Shown one piece after another: positions 56,298-64,000 of a stretch of 64,000 bases of DNA (positions are counted from its first letter, which is position 1; each line of letters begins with the position of its first letter). The notes beneath the pieces are model-generated. The model was given only the letters and a program-made list of their open reading frames with translations, was not told the origin of the DNA and did not search any database. The position numbers and the translations under genes were made by a program. Origin of the DNA: Anaeromyces robustus (Eukaryota; Neocallimastigomycota; Neocallimastigomycetes; Neocallimastigales; Neocallimastigaceae); contig MCFG01000268.1 in the NCBI GenBank assembly GCA_002104895.1, forward strand, positions 31,371-95,370. The letters are read 5' to 3'.

Positions 56298-58411
56298 ATG
56301 ACAAAAAATAAAGATGAAAATAATGTTAGTAATGTCATTGATGATGAAATTATAGAGAATCTTGTAAAACATATATTATCATTAAAAGTAGATTTAAAAT
56401 CAAGACGGTACGACGAAGAAGTTCAAACTGATGATGTAAAAGAACAATGGTTAAAAAGTACCCTTAAAAAGGATCCAGCATTATTTTTAGGTATTTCAAT
56501 TTTTATTATTTTTTTTTTTAATTTTTAAAATTTTAATATAAATGTTATAAATTAAACTTTTTTTTTTTAATTTTCAATGAATATTAGTATACGAAATAAT
56601 TTCATTACTAAATATCTATATACTATTCTTTTTATTATTTTTATTTAATATATAATCATTAAAAAAAAATTATTATACATATATATAATATTATTTAAAG
56701 AAAAATGGGGAAAGCATTTAAAACAGTCTGATTTAAATTATTTCGATCCTTTAAAAGATGACTATGAAATTGCCTATCATCTTAAAACTTTAAGAAATAA
56801 ATCTTCACAAATAAATAATAAAAAATTAAATGATATGAATAATAATGATTTAAATAATAAAATAATAAGAAATAGAAGATATAATTATGTAGAAAGGCAT
56901 CCAGAATATTTTACTTTAGAAAAATTACAAGAAAGAAATCCTTATGAATATGAAGAATATATAGGACAATATATACCAGAAGATAAAAGAGTAGAATTTC
57001 AACCATTTCAAAATAATATGACATTAGTAGAAAGAATGTATTTTGATATAGATCATCAAAGAATGAATGATGAAATAGAAGAAATGGAAGATATACTTTA
57101 TCAAGAAGAAGAAAAAGAGAAAGAAGAAGATAAAAAAGATAATAAATTAATGAAAAAAAAAATTTCCAAAGAAAATAAAGAAAATGAAATTGGAACTGAA
57201 AAGAATAATAACAATGAAAAAACTATTAAAGAAAATGAAATATTTAATAATTCACTAGAAATAAAAAAGGAAAAGGAAGAAGAAGAAAAAATTACTGTTT
57301 CAAAAAATAATAAAAAAATGAATAATAATCAAGATGTCAAAATAATAAATGATGATGATGATGATGATAATGATAATGATAATAATGATGATGATATTTT
57401 AAAATTTAGTGATAAAAATAAAAAATTTTATCAAATAACTAATGTAATGGAAGAAGAAGAAGAATTTATAGAAGAAGAAGATGATGATGATGAAGAATAT
57501 AATGAAGAAACAATTATGAAAGAAATTGAAAGAAGAAGAGAATTAAAAAAACAAGAGCAAGCTTTAAAAGAAAAAGAAAAAGAAAAAAATGAAATAAAAA
57601 TAAATAATAATAATAATAATAATATCAAAAATAAAAGAACAAAAATTAGAATTATTAATCCAGCCTATTATAATAATCAAAATAATCATAAAACCAATGA
57701 TAATAAAAATGATAATAAAAGTGAAAATAAAGATAAAAATGATATTACATCACAATCTTATTCAATTAATCAATCCTCTGAACCTCAAATAAAATCAGTT
57801 GAAGATATATTTAATGTAAAAAATGAAGAAGATAATAAAGATCAAAATCAAGATAATTATGATAATAATAATAATAATTATGGTGATGATGATAATGATG
57901 ATGATGAAATTTCAGAAGAATTAAAACAATATTATTATAATGAATTTATAAATATTATGAAAAAAGAATTTATTGATGGAAATGATGTAAGTATTTTATT
58001 ATAATTATAAATATAAAATTAAATAATTTAAATAATATAAAATAATAATAATAATAATAATAATTTTATATTTTTATTTAATTTTATATTTTTTTTATAT
58101 ATATTTAATTTGTCATTCATATAATATATTAAATATAAAATGAATCATATTTATTAATTATTATTATCTAATATAATATTTAATATTTACATATATATAT
58201 ATATATAAAGAAAAACTTTGATTATTCTACCGTTGATAATTGTGAAGATTATGATGATATTCAACTTTATGAACAAGATATGCATGAAAAATATTTTGAA
58301 GATAATGATGATATATTTTATTCCAATCATCAAAATCTTCAAAAACGTTATTACGACCAAGATGATATGGAAGATATTCTTGCTGAAGAAAATTATTTTG
58401 ATTATGATTAA
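56298..58411 (+). CDS. CCDC97-family protein
   Basis: Nuclear protein family associated with the SF3B spliceosome module. Three exons, 56298-56490, 56701-57986 and 58211-58411, in matching phase give 559 residues. Conserved segments are KDPALFLEKWGKHL, DDYEIAYHLKTLRN, IIRNRRYNYVERHPEYFTLE and NPYEYEEYIGQYIPED; near the C-terminus FIDGNDKNFDYSTVDNCEDY spans the last splice junction. Between them lies a Glu/Lys/Asn/Asp-rich low-complexity insert of more than 200 residues. The end, DDMEDILAEENYFDYD, is acidic. The family is recognised from the paired motifs; the SF3B link is family knowledge and nothing in the window tests it. Confidence 0.87.
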
Positions 58412-59084
58412 TTTAATTTAATTGAACATAATTGTATACCTTATTTTATATAATTAGTATTTAAAATACAATTATAAAAATGTGAAAAAGTAAATAAGTA
58501 AATATTTAAAATAAATACATTTTTTATTATGATATACCAATATTTACTAAAATTATACCAAATAAATTATTTTTAAATTATTTTTAAATTTTTTTTAAGA
58601 TTAAAAGAATTTTTTTTTTTTTATTTTATTGTTTGTCTTAGACAAAGATTAATAATTTAATATTTATATTTATAATAATGAAAACAAAAAATAAAAATAA
58701 AAATAAAAATAAAAATAAAAATAAAAATAAAAATAAAAATAAAAATAAAAATAAAAATAAAAATAAAAATAAAAATAAAAATAAAAATAAAAATAAAATA
58801 GAATTTCATTATTATTTTTTTTTAATATTTAAATATAATAATAAATATTTTATAAAAATATCCCTCTAAATATAATAAACATGTAATAATAATAATAATA
58901 GTTAATAATATATATAGTAAATATATTTATCTTCTTTAGTATTTACTTTAGTAGTTATCTATAATTAATTTTTATTTTAAAGAAATTGAAAGTAATGATT
59001 TTTTCATTAACCCTACTTGCAAAATGTTCTAAAAAATGTACATTTCAGATAAAATGTACATAGTTATAAAATTTTCTTCAAAGT
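58412..59084. other. Intergenic DNA with an AAAAAT array
   Basis: A/T-rich. It holds an (AAAAAT)n array at about 58690-58797 that creates a Lys/Asn open frame, and a directly repeated AAAATGTACAT phrase near 59034-59060. Otherwise nothing is seen. Confidence 0.55.
58690..58797. repeat. (AAAAAT)n hexanucleotide array
   Basis: About 18 uninterrupted units. The same unit recurs at 62437-62549 beside the retrotransposon tail. Confidence 0.95.
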
Positions 59085-59309
59085 TCATGTTACACTAAAT
59101 ATCTTAAAACTTGGAATAATATCACTAATACTTAATTCAGATACTTTCTCCATTATTCATTACATTTTGTAGTCATTAAATTTTCAATACCTTCTTTATT
59201 AGTTTTCTTTACTAATGTACCATCTCGTTGACCTGCATTAAATATTAATAATGCAAGTTGATTCAATGTAATACTAAGTAAATTTGTTGTATTAGCTTCA
59301 CAATCTAAT
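59085..59309 (-). pseudogene. Orphan coding relic, unrecognised, with a frame change
   Basis: On the minus strand, a T/A-tract ending in TATAG (acceptor-like) at 59310 is followed by an open frame reading LDCEANTTNLLSITLNQL and ALLIFNAGQRDGTLVKKTN, stopping at 59153. An overlapping second frame then reads MEKVSELSISDIIPSFKIFS to a TGA at 59085-59087. The amino-acid composition of both pieces looks coding, unlike the surrounding DNA, and they could be one C-terminal exon split by a frameshift. No upstream exon was found. It may be the debris of a gene or a captured fragment; the family is unknown. Confidence 0.4.
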
Positions 59310-59314
59310 CTATA

Positions 59315-59345
<31 letters not shown>

Positions 59346-60147
59346 TTACCCTTTAAATAAATTTTAATTCAAAGAATAAACAATAATTAGTAAAATAAAT
59401 CTTAATAATACAAATAAATAAATAGATAGTTCAATTATTATTTAAATTTTATTAATATAATAAAGGATCGATTCATTATTATTTAAATAAATCTAAATTA
59501 TTATAGTTAAATGAATGGATATTAATAAACTAAACAAATTAAATAATAATATGTTCATGAATAAATCAATTATTAGTTAAATAAATAATTATCTCTTTTA
59601 TTAAATATTGTTAAAGAAAATGAAATACAAAAAAAAATAAATATTATAATTAATAAAGTTTTAAAATATATTCTTAAATCTTTGAACATTGTAATTACCA
59701 AAATTTATTATACATATTTTAAATCTTTATTATAAAATAAACTTTATTATAAAAACATATTTCTAATTTTCATTAAATGTATTTTTATTACTTGACCAAT
59801 GACATATAATATTAAATAGAATAGAATTTTGAATATAAATTTCATTTAATATATTTTATTTTAACTCTTTCGAGTCAAGTTAAAAAATAACAAGTACAAT
59901 CATAATAAAAGAAAAAAAATATATATATATAAATTGTTAATATGACTTGTTTTAATGTTTTTAAAATTTTTATGTTTCATTTATTATTAATTGTTAACAA
60001 CAACTTAGTAAATTAAACCACTTCTTTCCAATTGCAAAAATAATATTTTTAAAACGGATATTATAAATATTTTAATAATAATTTTAAATAAATTAATTAT
60101 TTATAAAAAAAAAAAAAAAAAAAAAATTTTAAGTAAAATAATAAATA
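59310..60147. other. Intergenic DNA
   Basis: A/T-rich, with a T25 run near 59317-59340, an 8-bp inverted repeat (TTTTAACT/AGTTAAAA) around 59866-59886, and CCAAT at 59796-59800 and 60028-60032 upstream of the next gene. A 38-codon hydrophobic minus-strand frame (59573-59689) is too short to support. Confidence 0.45.
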
Positions 60148-61308
60148 ATGAAAAACATGACAGAAGTTGAAATTAATACGAAATTATTTTATGAGGAAAT
60201 AAATAATAATTGTAATCCAGAAAAACTACTGGAAATTGCGAAAAAAGGTATATTTTTATATGAACCATTATTTAAAAATGAAAAAGTTAAAAATCTCGAA
60301 GTTGTTATTGAAATCAGTATATACTCTAGTCAATTTTTTATGGTAAATACTATAGAGCAATATAATAAATTTATTCATTTATTAAATCAAAAAGAAGTAA
60401 TAATACATCCTTTTAATGATTATAATATAGTCAATTTACTTATTATTAATAAATATTTATTAATTCAATTGCTTAAAGAAGAAGATATTAATATAACGAA
60501 ACAAGTAATAAATAATTTTCCTTATAGCGATGCTATACTTTATTATTTATACAAATTTAATTTAATTCCTTTAAAATATTATCGTAATTTTTATATAAAA
60601 TTATTATTTAGATATGATGTTGCCCTCTATGTAAACGGTATAAATTATTTTTATTTTAATAAAAAAAATAATTTTGATAATGTATTAAACTATTTTAGTA
60701 AAAATGAACTTATTACCTTTTTATTTTATTATTTCGGACGTGATTTAAAAGTATTAGACTTTATCGTTAGATTTATTGGTGAAATTCCTTTAGAGCAACA
60801 TAGGAATTATCGTGTACCTTTAACATTTCCATATGAAATAATAAAACGGTATACCAAAAAAATTTTTCAACCAAATAAAACTGTTATTGAATATCATGAT
60901 AAAAAAATTGAAGAATTTATGAACAATGTATTTACAGATCAAGGAATTAGATTATTATCGCTTTTTGTTAATGAAGATCAACCTTTTGGTAAATACATTT
61001 CTAGACGTTATAATATAAATATAAATATAAATTATGAAGATATAAAAGAAAAATATATAAATAATCCTAATAATAATCCTATCTCTGATATCTCTGATAA
61101 TAAAAGTAATCTTAGTAAGAAAGATAAAGCTTTTCCTTATCCATATATATATCTTAAAGAACTCTATGATATAGATTATGATACATTTCATGATATTAAA
61201 GTCGTTAATAATGAATTTTTTATAGATGAAGATATATTAAATAATTTAAATAAGTTTCCATCTGATGATGATTTTTATGAAAAAAAACTAGATAATGATA
61301 TGGTATGA
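60148..61308 (+). CDS. Hypothetical protein, unrecognised, probably truncated by a frameshift
   Basis: A 386-codon frame starting MKNMTEVEINTKLFYEEI with no intron. It is rich in Leu/Ile/Phe/Tyr/Asn and predicted mainly helical (for example LLIINKYLLIQLLKEEDI and NKNELITFLFYYFG-like segments), with repeated helix-turn spacing that recalls helical solenoids, but no Ankyrin or TPR consensus is visible. No signal peptide or membrane segment is clear. The last codons (NDMV, then TGA) overlap a second frame that continues with similar composition, so the annotated end is probably not the original one. Codon use is like other genes here. I do not recognise the family; it may be lineage-specific and multicopy. 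Confidence 0.6.
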   Translation: MKNMTEVEINTKLFYEEINNNCNPEKLLEIAKKGIFLYEPLFKNEKVKNLEVVIEISIYSSQFFMVNTIEQYNKFIHLLNQKEVIIHPFNDYNIVNLLIINKYLLIQLLKEEDINITKQVINNFPYSDAILYYLYKFNLIPLKYYRNFYIKLLFRYDVALYVNGINYFYFNKKNNFDNVLNYFSKNELITFLFYYFGRDLKVLDFIVRFIGEIPLEQHRNYRVPLTFPYEIIKRYTKKIFQPNKTVIEYHDKKIEEFMNNVFTDQGIRLLSLFVNEDQPFGKYISRRYNINININYEDIKEKYINNPNNNPISDISDNKSNLSKKDKAFPYPYIYLKELYDIDYDTFHDIKVVNNEFFIDEDILNNLNKFPSDDDFYEKKLDNDMV

Positions 61309-61688
61309 GTTTATTTATTCCTCCATTGAAGAATATAATCTAGATTATTGCGTTGACATCATTAAATCTATATTTTTTGATAATTATGATAAAATAGAAA
61401 ATATATTAAATGATCCTGAATATTTAATGAATAAAATCTCAAAATATTCATAATAGTATACTCACTAGTATTATTTTTATATGTTATGGGATATATTTGA
61501 TTCATAATAATTATTCTCCTATTTTAATAATCCTATATTTTGAAAAAAACGCTTCAGATTTTAAATATAATAATATTAAAAATAAAATTTATTATAAAAG
61601 TCGATATCCAAGTATGTTAAACGATAAAATATATTATATATTACATGGTATGCCTCATAAAGTATTTAAAAATTATATAGGTCCATAA
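61298..61688 (+). pseudogene. Out-of-frame continuation of the gene at 60148
   Basis: Two further coding-like segments follow directly. The first (61298-61453) reads WYEFIYSSIEEYNLDYCVDI and DPEYLMNKISKYS. The second, in a third frame (about 61431-61688), reads YLIHNNYSPILIILYFEKN, then YPSMLNDKIYYILHGMPHK, ending YIGP. Neither has a good donor/acceptor pair that would splice it to the preceding segment. Two frameshifts in an ancestral gene of about 510 codons explain all three pieces better than separate genes. Confidence 0.55.
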
Positions 61689-62081
61689 TAGGATATTTTA
61701 ACTCAATTATTATTTTTTAAAAAATTAAAATAAAAATAAAGTTAAGAAAAAAAAAATTATAATGACAATAAATAAATAAATAAACAACAACAACAACAAA
61801 AACAAAAACAACAACAACTCACAAAAAATAATAACAAAAACAACATCAAAAATAATAATAATTATTTATTAACCTTGGTATTTAATTATTAACATAAATA
61901 TTTTTTAAAAAAAAATTTTATTTAGGTTTAAATAATTAATTATATTACATTACATAGAATATTATAAATTAAAAAAAAGATTTTAATACCAAAAATTACA
62001 ATGATAGTAAAAAAAAAAAACAATTACAAATTATTATAAATAGAGTAGTGTGAATTTAGATTTAATATATTTAGTTTAGAT
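61689..62081. other. Intergenic DNA
   Basis: A/T-rich with an ACAACA-rich stretch at about 61780-61850. Nothing coding is seen. Confidence 0.5.
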
Positions 62082-62326
62082 TTATTTATATTCGTTTTTT
62101 TTTTTTTTTTTTTTTTTCGTATTCATTAGAAAAGTGGATTGGGATTTCCATTTTTCTATATTTGTACTTCTAATTTTTTTTTTTCCCGTACATTCTTCTA
62201 TATCTTCAGGTATAAACCATGTTGAATCTGGTAAATAGCGTAATTTCGTTAAATGAAATTTGCAACTCATCAATTTTGGAAGTCATGGAACATAATCATA
62301 TAAATCATAATTACTATCTAAAATTT
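62082..62326 (-). pseudogene. Orphan exon-like relic with an in-frame stop, unrecognised
   Basis: On the minus strand an acceptor-like TTTAATAG (ending at 62327) leads into EILDSNYDLYDYVP, an in-frame TGA at 62283-62285, then LPKLMSCKFHLTKLRYLPDS, TWFIPEDIEECTGKKKIRST and a short Lys-rich tail ending at 62082. The sequence is clearly protein-like on both sides of the stop. A single TGG-to-TGA change would account for it, so it looks like the last exon of a dead gene. It lies just downstream of a retrotransposon insertion. The family is not recognised. Confidence 0.45.
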
Positions 62327-62390
62327 CTATTAAATATATATTAAAATTTATATATATTAAATATAATTTTATTATTTAATTGAAATAATA

Positions 62391-62546
62391 AAATAAATTT
62401 AAAATAAATTTAAAATAAATTTAAAATAAATTTAAAATAAAAATAAAAATAAAAATAAAAATAAAAATAAAAATAAAAATAAAAATAAAAATAAAAATAA
62501 AAATAAAAATAAAAATAAAAATAAAAATAAAAATAAAAATAAAAAT

Positions 62547-62549
<3 letters not shown>
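62391..62549. repeat. TTTAAAATAA repeats followed by (AAAAAT)n
   Basis: Four to five 10-bp units lead into about 19 AAAAAT units that abut the retrotransposon's poly(A) tail. On the element's strand this reads poly(A) then (ATTTTT)n. Confidence 0.95.
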
Positions 62550-62586
<37 letters not shown>

Positions 62587-64000
62587 GCACACAATTTGTA
62601 CGTCAACTTTATTGAATTTAAATATTAAAATACATGAATCATAAAAAAAACACATAATGAAAAAAAATGATACTAAAAAAAAAAATAAAAACCAGTAAAA
62701 TATTATAGATAATAATAGATAATACTGGAGGAAAAAAAGAAGTATAATAATATTTAAAAACAATAAATCCATACAGCCCTTAATTCTAAATATAGAATTA
62801 AAGTAAAATTGATCTATCCTATTCCACTAGGGTCGGAAATAGGATCGGCATTTGCCCTACTAGGCTGTCCTACTGTGTTATCAGCATTGACGTTCCTGGA
62901 GAGGTTGGTTTTAAATTTATTGAATAATATATGTTGTCTTTTACAGACAACAGGCATGATATCATTCAATAGAGCCGCAGATCGCAACAAGAATGGGGAT
63001 TTTGAATAAGTACCAGATTCAGTCTGACACTTAAATAAACATTCCCATTCCTTTTTGTATGGACTATTGTTAATTCTATCACTAAAACCATAATCTCTAC
63101 CACCAATTAAAAAAATATATATTCTATACCTATTAACTATTTTTTTACTACCTAATATATCTATATTACTTATACTATTATTACTACTTTTATAACCCTT
63201 AACAATATTATTTATTCTATTATCCACACTAGGGTTATTACTGGTCCTAACTAAACTATTAAAAAGACTATCTAAAAAATAAAAAAAATTTCTATCTAAA
63301 TCAGAGAAGTGATCAATACGAAGATTTTTAAATAAGAAACAATTTATAAACCAATGATCAATTCTCTGATAACTCTCACAATGGAAACAACATGAACAAC
63401 AATTAGGACAAGAATTATTAATCATTTTAGCAGCTTTTGCAACTCTAGCATCAATTTTATATCCACATCTTGCCCTAAGTATCCACCGAAAACCTTTGCT
63501 ATATTCAGGAAATTCTAGATTAAGCTTTAAGTAACTTCTTGATTCTTCAAAGTTGTACAATTTATAAGTTTTAGCTTTAATTGATTTATCACTGTTCATG
63601 TCTCTGTCCCAATAGAATTCCATAATTTCTTTAGTAGAGGATGAAATATTGTTTAATTTATCATTTAATATTTTACTTTCTTTGTCCCAAGTCCATTTTC
63701 TTGTTATAGCAACATTATTAACTATCTTTGAGATAATGCAGTTGGAGTCCTTCCACTTATTAAAACATCTAACCTGAGCTAAAGCACATTTACCAGAAAG
63801 TGGAGGAATATTGAGTTCTTTTGAGATGCAATAAATAGAAACAAAAGAATTAGGTTTCGAGTAGCCTAAAATCCAATAAAAACCTTTGTTAATTATTGTT
63901 TGTGTAGAACTAGTATTGTTTTTGTTAGAACCAAGCAAAGGCGCGTAATAGGAAACTTGTCCAATAACTTTTGCAGAGAATAAAGTTCTTTTAAGAGGAA
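62550..64000 (-). mobile_element. Non-LTR (LINE-like) retrotransposon, 3' part with poly(A) tail
   Basis: The minus-strand element contains an open reverse-transcriptase C-terminal region (62814 to the right edge), a 230-bp 3' untranslated segment (62584-62813) and 34 A residues at its 3' end (62550-62583 as T on plus). The order ORF, short 3'UTR and pure poly(A) is that of a LINE inserted by target-primed reverse transcription. The 5' part is outside the window, so target-site duplications cannot be checked. Base composition is visibly less A/T-rich than the neighbourhood. Confidence 0.8.
62814..64000 (-). CDS. LINE-type reverse transcriptase, C-terminal part
   Basis: Open from the right edge to a TAG at 62814, about 395 codons with no break. 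The beginning, LKRTLFSAKVIGQVSYYAPL, followed by FYWILGYSKP and ELNIPPLSGKCALAQVRCF, matches the post-catalytic thumb and connector region of LINE reverse transcriptases. A cysteine/histidine cluster follows, CPNCCSCCFHCES then RIDHWFINC, which resembles the C-x2-C..H-x4-C zinc knuckle near the end of LINE ORF2. The catalytic FADD-type motif must lie upstream and is not in the window. The open frame suggests a young copy. No host gene is interrupted on the visible side. Confidence 0.82.
   Translation of the reverse strand, partial: PLKRTLFSAKVIGQVSYYAPLLGSNKNNTSSTQTIINKGFYWILGYSKPNSFVSIYCISKELNIPPLSGKCALAQVRCFNKWKDSNCIISKIVNNVAITRKWTWDKESKILNDKLNNISSSTKEIMEFYWDRDMNSDKSIKAKTYKLYNFEESRSYLKLNLEFPEYSKGFRWILRARCGYKIDARVAKAAKMINNSCPNCCSCCFHCESYQRIDHWFINCFLFKNLRIDHFSDLDRNFFYFLDSLFNSLVRTSNNPSVDNRINNIVKGYKSSNNSISNIDILGSKKIVNRYRIYIFLIGGRDYGFSDRINNSPYKKEWECLFKCQTESGTYSKSPFLLRSAALLNDIMPVVCKRQHILFNKFKTNLSRNVNADNTVGQPSRANADPISDPSGIG

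Noticed and set aside
58678-58869. Lys/Asn-repeat open frame
   Set aside because: Translation of an (AAAAAT)n microsatellite.
59573-59689. 38-codon hydrophobic minus-strand frame starting MFKDLRIYFK
   Set aside because: It resembles a signal or membrane segment but is too short, has no convincing donor at its end, and hydrophobic peptides are common in T-rich DNA.
62410-62772. Two minus-strand open frames with Phe/Ile/Tyr repeats
   Set aside because: They read through the retrotransposon 3'UTR, its poly(A) tail and the adjoining hexanucleotide array.
62809-63009. Plus-strand frame opposite the LINE
   Set aside because: Complement of the reverse transcriptase coding region; no start context or domain.

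Overview
The window looks like nuclear DNA from an anaerobic gut fungus (Neocallimastigomycota) or a close, equally AT-rich zoosporic fungus. Three things point there. Intergenic and intronic DNA is almost pure A/T with long homopolymers and TTTA/TAAA/AAT arrays. Genes use the standard code with many short GT..AG introns and Asn/Asp/Lys-rich low-complexity runs. Flagellar genes sit beside ordinary opisthokont/fungal genes. Dictyostelium has similar composition but lacks cilia, so it does not fit.

Exon structures were built by hand. Each join preserves the reading frame and most give a continuous match to a family recalled from memory; no search was run.

Layout: 1-613, 5' part of a G-protein beta subunit (minus, runs off the left edge). 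614-7765, gene-free AT DNA. 7766-18654, an RNA-processing/ribosome-assembly stretch: a TRF4/PAPD5-type poly(A) polymerase (minus), two small Lys-rich proteins (divergent pair) and Notchless/RSA4 (plus). 19668-39812, a flagellar stretch: CFAP57 (20 exons), an SLX4-like UBZ zinc-finger protein, DNAAF3 (minus) and CFAP99 (plus, divergent from DNAAF3). 41682-46302, a full-length ABCB/P-glycoprotein-type transporter with a single intron. 48158-50310, a J-domain protein of the Caj1/Djp1 type with an N-terminal zinc ribbon. 51191-55509, NDC80/HEC1 (minus). 56298-58411, a CCDC97-family protein. 59085-64000, an accessory tail: two orphan coding relics, a gene broken by two frameshifts, and the 3' part of a non-LTR retrotransposon with a 34-nt poly(A) tail that runs off the right edge.

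Functional themes: CFAP57 (inner-arm/axoneme adaptor), DNAAF3 (dynein arm pre-assembly) and CFAP99 belong to the motile flagellum of the zoospore. NDC80 (kinetochore) and the SLX4-like protein (DNA repair scaffold) are nuclear. TRF4-like and Notchless act in nucleolar RNA surveillance and 60S maturation. No tRNA, rRNA, CRISPR or prokaryotic feature was seen.
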